Assembly (NCBI GenBank): GCA_019426215.1
Contig: CM033391.1
Coordinates: forward strand, 16,914,708-16,978,707
DNA length: 64,000 bases
Direction of reading: 5' to 3'
Source: Buddleja alternifolia
Taxonomy: Eukaryota > Streptophyta > Magnoliopsida > Lamiales > Scrophulariaceae
Below are positions 23,731-34,982 of this stretch, in pieces. Each line of letters begins with the position of its first letter. Position 1 is the stretch's first letter. Below the pieces are notes generated by a model, which saw nothing but the letters and a program-made list of their open reading frames with translations, was not told the DNA's origin and searched no databases. The position numbers and the translations under genes are program-made.

Positions 23731-24990
23731 CCTACATTAAAATAAAATAAAAAGTTATTTTCAATTAAACGATACTTGAGCTAATTAGAATAATACGAAG
23801 TAATATTTCATAAATTCAAACACATACATCACAAATAAATAAACTTAAAAACAAATATATCACAGATCGTCAAAATTCTACGAATTTTAACAAACAAAAC
23901 TTCAAAATTATATTCAAATTCGAGATTATCATTGGTTGAGACTATAAATTATATTCAAAACAACAAACTAAGTATTATATCATAGATTCAAATCATTAAC
24001 ACTAAATTCGAGATTATAGCTAAATATTCTAAATTAAACACAATAATTCTAAATTACATCTAAAATTTTAAATTATACCTAAAAATTCAAGATTATACCT
24101 ACTAATTGAAAATTATACAAACCAATTCAAAATTATACCTATAAATTGAAAATTATACATAAACATCAGAGTTTATACCTAAAAATTCAAGATTATAGAT
24201 AAAAAAATTGATATTCAACATACTAATTCAAAATTATACCTAAAATTGATATTATACCTCCTAAACCCTAAACTATACTTAAAAAGTTCAAGATTATAAC
24301 TAATAATTCGAGATTATATCTAAAAATTCAAAATTAAACCTACTATTTCAAGATTATAACTACAATTCAAAAATAACATGATAATTCAAAATTAGAGCTA
24401 AAAATTCAAAAATAAACAAATTAATTCGAAATTAGAGCTAAAAAATAAAAACTATACCAACAATTCATAATTATACCTAAAAAATTCTACAAATTTAAAC
24501 CCTAAATTGATAAATTCCACAAAAATTCAAAAAAAAATTTAAACAAATTTCATAAAGCAATAATATAAAAGATTACCTTGTATTATTGAAGATGATGATG
24601 ATGAAGGAGAGAAAAAAATAGAAAAAATGTGTGGAGAAAGAAAAATGAAGAGCAGTGGGTTTCAATGGTTTTCCCATTCCACTCACGGGCTGATCGTTTG
24701 CCCATTCTGCTCAAGGTAATTTAATTTTTTTTTTTAATTGCATTCCGCTCTAACCTAGAGCGGAATGCAATTAATTTATTTAAAAAAAAATCATTCCACT
24801 CTCAGTTATTGTGGAATCATTCAGATTCTGCTATATCTGAGAGCGAATTGTGCTAGTTTTTTAATGGTAATAAAATTTGTATTATTTTAGTAATTATTAT
24901 TTATTTTTGTATTATTTATTTAATCTCCCTATATAATAACCATGGTGTACGTACTGTCTGATATCGAATAATATTATTTTATAATACTAA
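23731..24990. other. A/T-rich upstream spacer of the PMD gene with degenerate short repeats and a perfect hairpin
   Basis: No gene is visible. From about 23990 to 24490 variants of AAATTATACCTAAAAATTC recur in a loose tandem pattern. A perfect 18-bp inverted repeat with a 5-base loop lies at 24734-24774 (GCATTCCGCTCT / AGAGCGGAATGC). Related CATTCCACTC and CATTCTGCTC words lie on both sides. Promoter elements cannot be assigned. Confidence 0.6.
24734..24774. repeat. Perfect 18-bp inverted repeat (hairpin)
   Basis: Arms 24734-24751 and 24757-24774 pair without mismatch around AACCT. A poly-T run before and a poly-A run after can extend the stem. Confidence 0.85.
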
Positions 24991-25011
24991 TAATTGCTCC
25001 AGCACTCCCCT

Positions 25012-25060
25012 ATGTTAGAGTGATTCTTAGGAGCACCAGGAGCCCAACTCCCCTTCCACC
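25012..25060 (+). repeat. Left terminal-inverted-repeat-like segment flanking the pararetrovirus
   Basis: TAGAGTGATTCTTAGGAGCACC, continuing with AGGAGCCCAACTCC, resembles in inverted orientation the segment at 34150-34195. The repeats face inward around the viral sequence. The same GCACC-GGAGCCCAACTCC word recurs in the small element at 36780-36972. Confidence 0.4.
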
Positions 25061-25280
25061 ACATGCTGCCAAGTGTAAATTTTTACTATTTTAGCCACTA
25101 TTTTTTACTTTGAAAAAATGTCCTTTATTTGTTATGTTTATTTCATTTTAGTCCCTTTTAGTTTCTTGCATATTTATTTAAATCCATGAGAAAAATTATA
25201 CATATTTTAAAGAAAAGGGAATCTCAACCCACTTTTATAAATCTGCATACAACCTTTTATTGCACTCATAATTTATCTAC

Positions 25281-26042
25281 ATGCCCGTACCCGATTATAT
25301 TTTAAATCCATTTACTGATTGTCTTAATACCTTAGAAAACTTAGATTATAATAATCAAGAATTAATATTAGAATTACGAAACCAATTAATAATCAGGAAA
25401 AATAATTGGACAAATACTTATTTAAACACACCACCTAGATTTCGAGATCACCAAAATTATATTAAATTCCTTTTAGTTTTAAATATAATAATAGCAACTT
25501 TTGGTTAAAATAGATCCTTCTAATTATAAAAGATTAGAATATTTAGATCTAGAGTATAGTTTAACCGATAGATCCATAATCTTGTTAGATAAACATAAAT
25601 TTATTTGTAGATTTGATTCAAGTTTTAAGCACAATTTACATTCGAAAAATAAACACCTAAATAGTTTAACGGATTTACTTATATCTCTAGCGTCAAACAT
25701 AGAGTTTGAAAATACCAAGGTCTTACAAAAATTTAGAATCATTGAAAGAAGCAGTTTTAATAAATAGAGAAATAATAATAAAAGCTAAAAGTAATAATTT
25801 AGATTATATTAAACAACAATTTGAGGAAACTTTGAAAATTGTTAAAAAAAATATAATAAGCTTTTCCCCACTAAAGACGAGATAATAGAGTTAAAATATA
25901 GTTTAGAAAGCAATAAGCTAAAACAAATAGAAATCGAAACTAAGAAAACTCTAAGCCAAGTAATAGAAAAAATAAATAAGGTTGAAGCTCAAAATTTAGA
26001 GACTAATAAAACTTTAAAAAATATAGAGCGAAGAGTTAGTGG
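25281..26042 (+). pseudogene. Pararetroviral ORF1 remnant
   Basis: It begins at an ATG at 25281 (MPVPDYILNPFTDCL) after a leader-like region and is cut by frame changes near 25505 and 25750 and by a stop near 25885. The later part is rich in Lys, Glu and Leu (IEIETKKTLSQVIEKINKVE), consistent with a coiled coil. Its position upstream of ORF2 fits ORF1 of badnaviruses, a virion-associated protein of poorly known function. The assignment is by position and composition only. Confidence 0.6.
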
Positions 26043-26361
26043 ATGAATAATCTAGATAATAGATTAGAATATAAAAGAGCCATTGAACTAGCAAATAAAT
26101 ACCTATATACGGAGGAAGGATTTACTACCTATCAAGGAACTTCCTAAACTTTGGAATATCCAATTTTCTTTAATTTTACAAGTATTTGAAAGACTAGACA
26201 AATTAGAAAATAAACTAGAAAAATTAACCACTAAGATAGACACTGTATCTCAAGTAATTAAAGGAGATTTACAAGATAGTATAGAGGAAAGGTTAGCAAA
26301 TCTAGCACTAGACGAGTCTGAAAAATCTAAGAAGGAACCTAAAAAATATATATATTGGTAA
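26043..26361 (+). pseudogene. Pararetroviral ORF2 remnant (small nucleic-acid-binding/coiled-coil type)
   Basis: It starts at the ATG at 26043 just after the ORF1 stop. One frameshift near 26130 separates its short N-terminus from a C-terminal part with a coiled-coil-like heptad stretch (FERLDKLENKLEKLTTKID) and a Lys-rich end. It stops at 26359-26361, three bases before the polyprotein ATG. Badnaviral ORF2 proteins of similar size are virion-associated and bind nucleic acid; here that role is inferred from position and composition. Confidence 0.62.
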
Positions 26362-26364
26362 AAA

Positions 26365-27715
26365 ATGTTGAGATCATTTAGTGGTACTAGTAGAACTATA
26401 AGTGAATCAAGTAATAAAGAAAAAGAGAAAGGAAAAATAAGTAACACTTTTACTAAAAGAATGTTTAGAGGATCAGGAAGTCAAAGCTCAGCTAAGGAAG
26501 TAGAGTTAGAAGAGATAATAAATGTAGAAGAAAACCTTAATTTGTATAATAATAAAGGAATAGATAAATTAAAACCTAAAACTTTATATAAAGTAGGAAA
26601 AATGCATTTTAACACACACTTAATTAAGAAATTTAGAGAAAAAGAAGTAAAAGTTACAACAAATGCTGAAAATATAAGCTTAGTTAGCCCGGAATGTATA
26701 AAGCAATTAAAACAGCTAAAACATAAATATATACATTTAGGATTAATTATTGTAGGAATAAAAGGTTTAACTAGAAAAGGAACTGGTGGGAAAGTTTTAG
26801 TTTTATTATTAGATAAAAGTTGGTCTGATGCTAGGAGAACAGTATTTGCTAGTATGGAAGTAGATATGACTAATAACGTAGGAATATTTTATGTAGCTCC
26901 AAATATGATGAAAAGTATTAAAGATATTAATAAAATTACTATAGGATTACAAACTAAAGGATATGAAACATATGATGGAAACAACTTAGTAGTTTCTATC
27001 ATTTTTAGGAAGAGTAACCAATAATAGTTTCCCACAATATAAAATTAATATAGGCGGAATAATAGATGGTTTAGCCTCAGTAGGAGTAAAAATGATTAAA
27101 CCTTTAAATATAGATAATAACGATTTAAATGGAAAAGAATGAGAACTAACCAAACATTTAGAAGAAAATGAGAAGGTTAAGATTCTAGGAGAAAGTGTAA
27201 TGTATACGAATAGTAGAGGTCAAACTTCTATTAGATTTCTTAATTACCAAAAGCAAGATTCCAAAGAAAATTTAAAAGATCTAGAAGAAGAAACTGATAA
27301 TGAAATAGAAACAAACTATATGAATATTATAGAAGAAGAAGAAATTAGAATAACTAATAGATTAGCAAATTGGGAAATAATATCTGACATAAAAAGCGAA
27401 AAAGAAGAAGAAGAGGAGGAAGAAGAAAATATAGATTAAATAGAAGAAGGGATTAGACAATTAGAGAGTCAGCTCAAAAATGATTATAGACCAAAAAATA
27501 TGGAAAAAATATTAAGAAAGAATTTTGAGATAAATAATTTAAGAGAATTAGTAGATGAAATGTATTTTGAAGCAATGAATTTAGATATAAATTTAGAATC
27601 AACTGAAGAAAAATTTAAACAATATTATAATATTGATTTAGTAGATGATATATGTTCAGGAAAAATAGAATTTGAAAAATTCTTTAAAAATAAGGAAAGA
27701 ATAGTAACGAAATAA
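26365..27715 (+). pseudogene. Pararetroviral polyprotein, movement-protein region
   Basis: The ATG at 26365 opens 220 codons to a stop at 27024. The segment resembles caulimovirid 30K-superfamily movement proteins, which form tubules or open plasmodesmata: a Ser-rich N-terminus, then a beta-rich core with HLGLIIVGIKGLTRKGTGG and the later SWSDARRT. After 27024 the reading moves to another frame (27040-27715) with YTNSRGQTSIRFLNYQ, then an acidic Glu-rich linker. The frame returns near 27720. At least one stop and two frame changes make it non-functional as it stands. Confidence 0.75.
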
Positions 27716-27724
27716 CCTTTATGG

Positions 27725-28750
27725 CAGATAGTTAAGCGAGTACTAGTAGTAATATAGGAAAAAGAACTAGAGTAGAACCAGATTATAGTGAAATTTCAGC
27801 TAGAAATGTAGAAATGAGTGGTAGACCAGAATGGAAAAATCCAACATATAAATATGGATCAACCCAGCCAAATAAATATGTAGGAGCAAGACAACCCATA
27901 GGAAAAATCATGAGTGGAATCATGTTAGTAATTGAATTAGGAAGTCCACAAATGTGGCCAAAAGAAGTAAATATATGGGAACTATGTGTAGTAAGACATT
28001 GGAAAATAAATAAAAAGGCCTACATGGATATGTTTGACTTTTAAGAAACATTCTTAGGACCTACAGCATTATCTATCTGGCAAAGTAAGAAGAAAAAAGA
28101 TCCTAATAGAATTAATGAAATAAAAAGCTTAGGAAATAATCCTTATAATTTTACTAGTTTTATTAGAACGTTAATAATAGGAATAGATCCAGGAACAGAA
28201 AATACATTCATACAAGATACGACACTTAGAAACCTAGAACAACTCACTAGAACAGATATGAAATATATTATTCCTTTTAGTCATGATTTTACAAGATTAA
28301 TAGGAGAAGCTAATAAAGCATTCGATGAAGAGTTATGTAATAGATATTTTACGAAATTACCACAAGATTTAGGAAAAAGAATACATGAAGAATGGATAAA
28401 AACCAATGGTAATCTTACAAGATTAGGTATAGGACCTAAAGTACAATATACTTTCTTTAAACTTCAGGAATGGTGTAAAGAAGAATTTATTAGAGAACAA
28501 ATTAGAAAACAATCTTATGAATTTTGTAGAAAAGCTATATACACCCCACAACAATATGGACAGAAGAATTACTTTAAGCCAAAACGAAAAATACTAAGGA
28601 AATCAAATAAACCAAAATCTAGTTTTAGACAATATAGACAAGGAAGAAAACCTCCTAATTATGTTTAAAAGTCATCAACCAGGAAATGCACTTGTTATAT
28701 TTGTGGAGATCCAAAACATGTAGCTAATAGATGTTCGAAAAGACAATTTA
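27725..28750 (+). pseudogene. Pararetroviral polyprotein, coat-protein region and CCHC finger
   Basis: Same frame as the movement-protein start. Coat-protein features: the MSGRPEWKNPTYKYGS and MWPKEVNIWE region, then SHDFTRLIGEANKAFDEELC, FTKLPQDLGKRIHEEW and a basic tail (RQYRQGRKPPNYV). Directly after comes C-x-C-x2-C-x4-H-x4-C (CTCYICGDPKHVANRC), the retroviral-type zinc knuckle found in badnavirus coat proteins. In-frame stops lie at 28042 and 28666; the reading continues in frame beyond each. Confidence 0.8.
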
Positions 28751-28752
28751 AT

Positions 28753-29695
28753 ATGAAAAGAGTAGTCATAGCAGAACAATTAGATGAAGATGTAGTAAGT
28801 ATAGATGGTAATGAAAGTGACAATGAAAGCATATTTAGTATAGTAAGTGAAGAAGGACCAGAAATTCCAAATATAATAGAATATACCTATATGAATAATT
28901 CATGTGAACATAAATATATAAATGGAAAAGGAACTATGAGTATAGCATGTAGTATTTGTAGATTATATCCTGATATGCATTTAAGATATCAGTGCAATAT
29001 ATGCTTTGACGAAATTTGTTTTATTTGTGCTAAAGATGCATACAATATAGAAACGGATGTATCGCCTAAACCTAGTAAAAAACTAGAGACGATAGAAATT
29101 CTAAGTCATAAAGTAGAAAATTTAGACTTAAGAATACAAGTATTAGAATTAAAATTAAAAAATAATGAAAACATAAGTATTAATCAAAATAAAGGAAAAG
29201 GTGTAGTTATAGAAGAAATTGATGAACCTAACCAACAATTAGAAGAAACTCATTCACAAAATACAGCATATGAACCCCAAATACAAGTACTCTATACTAG
29301 CAGTTTAATACTTTTAGACTGTCGTGTATGGTGTAATCAAGAAAAATATATTGAAACTAAAGCCATTTTAGATACAGGAAGTACAAAAAGCATGCTTAGC
29401 TCTAGTCTTGTACCAAAAGAATTTGAATCACAATTAAGTTATACTGTTACTAGTAGAACTGCAGAAAATAGATTAATGAGAATAACAAAAGAGTTAATTA
29501 ACATAGGAATACAATTTAAAGATTTCTCAGGAAATTATAGTAGCAAATATACATTATGACAAGTACTTATAGCACCAGATAACATAAACAGCCATGACTT
29601 CCTTTTAGGATTAAACTTTATTTGTGCATTAAATGGAAATATAATAGTGGGAAAAAAATTACATTACTATTAGCAAACATAAGTATATATTTCCA
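28753..29695 (+). pseudogene. Pararetroviral polyprotein, second Cys motif and aspartic protease
   Basis: The second motif CSIC ... CNIC ... C ... C fits C-x2-C-x11-C-x2-C-x4-C-x2-C exactly (near 28950-29030), a pattern specific to badnaviruses and tungroviruses. A coiled-coil-like Leu/Glu stretch follows (VENLDLRIQVLELKL). Then comes the aspartic protease with its catalytic Asp-Thr-Gly (AILDTGSTKSML, near 29370). An in-frame TGA at 29557 interrupts the protease; the same frame goes on with SHDFLLGLNFI before a final stop and a frame change near 29670. Confidence 0.82.
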
Positions 29696-29822
29696 ACAAA
29701 TAGATATATTAAACAATCAGAGTTGACTGCGAAGCGTGGTGGACATGGTAATAATGATTTAGATTTTTTTAAAGAATTAGAACAAAATAATATAGAATCA
29801 GAAACCATAGACATTCTATTGG

Positions 29823-31358
29823 ATGAAGAAATTTAGAGATACAGGAAAAGGATTAGAAGTTTTAAACCTAGAAAATGAAAGAATTCTGCATAAATTAGAA
29901 ATGTTAGGATTTATACGAGATGATTTAGCCAAAAACAAAGTAAAATATACTTTTAAACTAAACATCTTAAATCCCGATATAGTAATAAGAACAGCAGCTA
30001 TAGAATATACTCTTGAAGATATAAAAGAATTTAAAACACAAATAAAAGAAATGTTAGAAATTGGTATTATAAGAATAAGTGATAGTCTACATAGATCTGC
30101 AGCATTTATAGTAAGAAATAATGCAGAAATAAAAAGAGGAAAACCTAGAATAGTATATAATTATATGAGACTTAATGATAATACAGAAGATGATGCTTAT
30201 AGAATACCTAATAAAGATGAGTTAATTATTCTCATACAAAATAAAAAGATCTTTTCAAAATTTGATCTAAAAAGTGGATATAATCAAATTAAAACGGTAG
30301 AAGAAGACAAAAAATGGACAGCTTCCAGTTGTAGTGAAGGACATTTCGAGTGGAATGTTCTATCTTTTGGTTTAAAAAATACTGCAGCAATATTTCAAAG
30401 ATTTATGGATAGTATATTTAAGCATTTAGATTTCTGTTTAGTATATATAGATGACATTTTAGTAGCTTCTGAAAATTTTAAACAACATCAAGATCATTTA
30501 AAACAAGTGTTTAACTTAATAGAAGAAAATGGAATAGTAGTGTCTAAAAAGAAATTGGAACTTTTTAAGAGAAAAATAAGTTTTTTAGGTTTGGAAATAG
30601 GAAATGGACAGATTAAATTACAACCTTATATAGCTCAAAAGATTTTAGATTTCCCAGATAAACTAGAAAACTTAAAACAAATACAAGCTTTTTTAGGAAT
30701 ATTAAATTACTCTAGAAAATTTATTCCTAAACTTAGTAAATTAGCTGGACCATTATATAAGAAAACAGAAAAATCAGGCCAAAAACATTTTAATCAGGAA
30801 GATATTAACTTAGTCAGAAAAATTAAGGAAATAGTTAAAGATTTAAAACCTTTAGAATTACCTTTAAGTCCTGATTATGTCATAATAGAAGTAGATAGCT
30901 CTATAGAAGGATGGGGAGCAATTTTAAAATGTAAACCTCATAAATTTTCTCCAAAAAGTGAATAAAAGATATCAACTTATTCCAATGGTAACTTTAATAA
31001 AACAGAAAGTAATTTGACCAGTCTAGATTATGAAATAGCTGGAATAGTTAAAGCAATAGACCATTTTAGACTATATTTAAATAAACCTTTTACAATTAGA
31101 ACAGATTGTGAAGCTATGGTTAAATTCACAAAAAATGAAAATTCTAGAAAACAAAATAATAAAAGATGGTTAAATTTTAGAAATGCTATAGAAGGTAACG
31201 GATATAAAATAGAATTTGATCATATTAAAGGATCAAATAATAGCATAGCAGATTTATTAAGCAGACAATTAACTTTAATTCTGGGTCACAGATCATGGCC
31301 TCCAACAACCATGACAACCAACACACAAGACCTCCCTCTACAGCTTACAACCAAATAG
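29823..31358 (+). pseudogene. Pararetroviral polyprotein, reverse transcriptase and RNase H
   Basis: The RT copies pregenomic RNA into DNA. Visible motifs: FSKFDLKSGYNQIK, LSFGLKNTAAIFQRFMD, the catalytic YIDDILVAS and FLGLEIGNGQIKLQ, with a connection domain (FLGILNYSRKFIPKLSKLAGPLY). RNase H follows: VDSSIEGWGAIL, the Glu of YEIAGIVKAID and TDCEAMVKF, ending near GSNNSIADLLSR. One in-frame stop (30963) lies inside RNase H; otherwise the RT core is intact over 380 codons. The frame differs from that of the coat region. The C-terminus overlaps the next ORF by about 64 bases. Confidence 0.9.
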
Positions 31359-32893
31359 TCCGAAGACCAGCTTTCAGGCCAAACTTTCAGCAAAATATTC
31401 AGAATAGACCAGCCTTTGAAATTAAAACACAATTCTTTAATCCAGCCACTCAGAATGTTTTTAAAACCTTTGGCAAAATAGCACTCCCAATTAGACATAA
31501 TTTCAAGCTTCCAAAAGATACCCCTCATATAACTGAAGATCAGAGTATTTTACTCAATGCTCTATGGGAAGCTCATCCTTCAGCCGAAAAATTAATAGCA
31601 TTAAACGGACTGTGTTATTATTTTGAAAAAGAAAACAAAGATTTTCCAATAGATGAAGCAGCAATTTATCTTATTATTAGAGGAGATCCCGTGGGAATCT
31701 TTGAAGATTATCAATGAGCAATACAAAGCATTCAGAAGGTAGCAAAAGGATACTTGGAGCCCTTTAAACATTTTCATGAAGCAGTAACAGCAGCAAAGAG
31801 ACTTATAGGCCCAAATTTTTACATTCAGCCCAATGCCGAAAATGCAAAGCCCAAACTACTTTCAAAAGGAAAACAACCTATAAACCCAGATGTAGAATCA
31901 CTCGAAGATGACCTAGAAACGATAACCAAACAGTTTACCAATCTTAACAAATTTTATCAAGACCTTTTAGCACAGCATCAAAAGTTATCAGCTCATTTAA
32001 TAAACCCTATACAGAATGATGTTCCCAAAGAGATTAAAGATAAATCCTACCAATTCCTATCCGTTCGAACTTTTTTCAACCCGTGCCAAACAATTCTAGC
32101 TTTACCTGAAGTAATTCAGACTATAATTTGGAAGAAAGCAGAAGAAAGTTCTTACTCAAGAATGTTAATAGTAGCCCAAATTATTATCAACCAACAGATA
32201 GAAGGAATAGTTTCAAAGACCCGCCTACTACAATGGAAATGAGAACCTATTCGCCATGAAGGATCACTAAAATTCTACACACTAAATTACTTTTCATGGC
32301 CTAATGTTCAAATAGACGCATTAGTTTTTAGAGAAGGATGGATAGATGAAGATTTTATCAGCGTTCAACGGTTATTAGATTATGGCTTTGTATCAAAAAT
32401 ATTTGTATCAGATCCAGTACAAGTGACACATCTAGGACGACATATTTCTGATACATTCAATATCCTATTCTTGCAAAGAGCAGAAAGTCTTAAGCTTGAT
32501 ATAGTTTCTTTACCTCCAGTTTGAAATAATACAGGGGTAGAAATAGGACATTCATTTATTTCAATAACCGAAAATTATGAAAAATGGGAACCAATGTCAA
32601 CATTGTGGAATATCCCTGAAGCTATTAATCCCTTAGCAAACATAGAAGAGCTCAAATTAGCTTTGGAAATACGAAGGAAAACGCAACGACATTACATGAT
32701 GCCCAATTCAGATTCGGACCTCAAGCTTATTTTCCAGGCACCTCATCATAGCATATTTATTCCAGCAAGGATCAAATGCAAGCATCGCAGCACAACATTA
32801 GGAAAAAGAGCAATGACAAGTATGGAGTATCAACTAATATATGATCCAGATTTTAATCCAGATCTAGAAGGAACCAGCCGAGATGCATATTAG
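31295..32893 (+). pseudogene. Separate 3' ORF of the pararetrovirus (tungrovirus P4-like position)
   Basis: One frame of 533 codons from the ATG at 31295 (MASNNHDNQHTRPP) to 32893, interrupted only by three TGA codons (31715, 32240, about 32522) and no frameshift. It overlaps the end of the polyprotein. Badnaviruses usually lack such an ORF; rice tungro bacilliform virus has P4 here, translated from a spliced RNA. I recognise no domain. A helical, possibly coiled stretch is near 31910-32010 (LEDDLETITKQFTNLNKFYQ). The ending is basic then acidic (KCKHRSTTLGKRAMTSMEYQ). Homology to P4 is by position only. A role resembling the translation transactivators of other caulimovirids is conceivable but unsupported. 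Confidence 0.6.
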
Positions 32894-33270
32894 AAGACAA
32901 AGCTTCAACGGTTTCAGCAATAATTCACCATCTTCAGCATAGTAGCAATAAGGACAAAAGCATTGGATTCCAGACAAAGACCATAAATGCAGCAAGGACA
33001 ATAATTTGAAGCAGTATTAAAAGCAGCAAAATTTTCAATTTGGAGCAACAGTAAAAGAAGCAATAATGCAGCAAAAAGACGAAAAGAGCTACAGCAACAC
33101 TTAGATAGCCAGCTACAATAATGTCTGTTTACTGTACACTTTTACTATTTGAGTTTGCCACCTATGTACTTTTTTACTATTTAAACACTATTTGTACTGT
33201 GTGTAATAATGGCAACTGTGGATGCCAAGTTTTTCTTCAATTTGTTGTAATATTTTTCAATTCTGAGGCC

Positions 33271-33372
33271 TATAAAAGGACCTCTCCCCTCATTGTAAAA
33301 ACTTGCACCTTAACATTCTCCAACCCACACTTCTTGGTTGCTAGAGAATCTCTCATCTTTTCTTGTAATAAA
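33271..33372 (+). promoter_or_regulatory. Pararetroviral promoter TATA box and poly(A) signal
   Basis: TATAAAA at 33271-33277 follows TTCTGAGGCC. AATAAA is at 33367-33372, about 95 bases downstream. A TATA box closely followed by the poly(A) signal is the caulimovirid arrangement that yields a terminally redundant pregenomic RNA. ORFs found here by translation are chance. Confidence 0.75.
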
Positions 33373-33753
33373 ATATCTACTTTGTGTACAAAAATCTCTT
33401 GTAAGTTTTTATGCTTTATTAATATGCATGGTGAGTAGTTTACCCCTAGGGGCGGCATTCCCCTACTATTAAAAAATGTTATAGCTCTCTCATGGTCAAA
33501 AAATACAAAAACATTAAAAATTCGAAAATCCAAAAACATTAAATATGCTCGAAAACCAAATAAAAAATAAAAAATGATGATGAACAGTAGTAACATTCTA
33601 CCCTTTCATCGTCTCAAAAATATGTTTCCGTTGTACAAATTATTGTTTTCAATAATATATGATACTGCTTTGGGATGATTTTGTTTACCTTCTCGGTGTT
33701 ATCGGTCGGGAGACAAAATGCGCGGGATAAATCCCCCCATTGTGCAAGCAAAA

Positions 33754-33766
33754 TGGTATCAGAGCT
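33754..33766 (+). promoter_or_regulatory. Pararetroviral minus-strand primer site (tRNA-Met)
   Basis: TGGTATCAGAGCT matches the tRNA-Met complement used by Caulimoviridae. It lies about 450 bases downstream of the probable transcription start. Confidence 0.85.
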
Positions 33767-34149
33767 TGAGTATTCTCAGTATGCTCTGTGGTCGCAGTTT
33801 AATCTGATCTTCCACAACAGAAAGGTTTTCTTAAGCTATTTATTATAACAATGTTTCTGAGTCTAAATTATTAAATAAGTTAAGACTACATTTTAAAATT
33901 CAAAAGGTTAAGATAGGTATTTTTATCCAGATCCAATATAAGTTTTCGTTAATGAAGCAACCGGATTTATGAAGCTACCCTCTTACATGAGAATTTCAAA
34001 ATAGAATGCTTAACTCGTTAAATAATAAAAATTTGGTAACACTATTCTTTTTTTTGTAAATTTGCCACCTTATAAAAAAGTTAAAAACTATGAGGCCCAA
34101 TTTGTAATATCTTTAGAAAAGGCTGGATCAATGAGCAATTAAAGGAAAG

Positions 34150-34195
34150 TGGCCTGGAGCTATACTCCAGGTGCCACCAAGAATGACTCCCTAAG
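34150..34195 (-). repeat. Right terminal-inverted-repeat-like segment flanking the pararetrovirus
   Basis: On the minus strand it reads TAGGGAGTCATTCTTGGTGG, continuing with CACCTGGAG, similar to the inward-facing left segment at 25012. Together they may be the ends of an older element into which the virus integrated. Confidence 0.4.
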
Positions 34196-34302
34196 TTGAT
34201 TGATGATATTGATTACTCTATAGAATTTTTAAAAACCACCGGATGAAAGCGACCACCTGCCAACCCCTCTACCCCCATTCGAGGTTGCCGTCCCAAGATG
34301 TT

Positions 34303-34754
34303 AAGGCTCTGTTTGGATGTGTTCTCATTTCATTTTTAACCGTTATTTTTTAAAATATATGGGGGATAAGTGTTTTTATTTTTGTGTGAGAAAAGTAAAA
34401 AAGTAAGTGTGTTTGGTTGTGTTTTTTAAAATAGTTAAAATTGGTAATTGTGATGTGAAATGATTGAAAAGTAATGATTAGATAAATAGTATTGGATTTA
34501 AAAATTTAAAGAAGAGGAAAGAGAAAGGTTTAAAAAATTGAAAGGAGATAAGAGAGAAAAGTGAGAAAAATAAATTGTGAGATGAGTGATGTGAAATGTT
34601 ATCTTAAAGAAGTAATTGAAATTTATTGAGAACGTAAAAAGGAGAATGAAAATGAAAATATTTTCAATTAAAAATAGTGTAAAGTGTGTATTTTCATTTT
34701 CAGGTGAAAATAAAAAATGAAAAAAGCAAATTGAAAACACAACCAAATAGGCCC
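34303..34754. mobile_element. Small inverted-repeat element (MITE), about 450 bp
   Basis: AGGCTCTGTTTGGATGTGTT at the left pairs with the complement of AACACAACCAAATAGGCCCT at the right. The interior is A/T-rich and non-coding. Flanks AGATGTTA and AGATATCT are only partly alike, so the duplication is uncertain. Confidence 0.6.
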
Positions 34755-34982
34755 TAGATATCTTAAGTTTTATTCCCACCAACAGTGCGTGGATATATTT
34801 CTATTCTTATAATAGTTATTAACTGATTGTAATAATTGATAGTTAATTATAAATTATTAATATTTGATATTCATAATATGTATAATGTGACTGAAACATT
34901 CAATGAGAAAAAAAGGCAACCCCTCTTCCCATTTGATGCACTATATTGGTATTTACATTTTCTTGTTTGTGTAATTTTTAAT

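Larger units (their letters stand above)
25070..34130 (+). mobile_element. Endogenous badnavirus/tungrovirus-like pararetrovirus (Caulimoviridae), decayed
   Basis: About 9 kb, close to one genome length, with gene order ORF1, ORF2, polyprotein (movement, coat, Cys motifs, protease, RT, RNase H), a separate 3' ORF, then promoter, poly(A) signal and tRNA-Met primer site. Two Cys motifs, C-x-C-x2-C-x4-H-x4-C and C-x2-C-x11-C-x2-C-x4-C-x2-C, are diagnostic of badnaviruses and tungroviruses. The discrete ORF after the polyprotein recalls tungrovirus P4. There is no integrase and no LTR, as expected for a pararetrovirus captured by host DNA repair. Stops and frameshifts break ORF1, ORF2, the polyprotein and the 3' ORF. 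Outer limits are estimates, because both ends are A/T-rich leader. Confidence 0.88.

Noticed and set aside
33121..33596. ORFs on both strands around the viral promoter
   Set aside because: They cover the TATA box, poly(A) signal and untranslated leader of the pararetrovirus.
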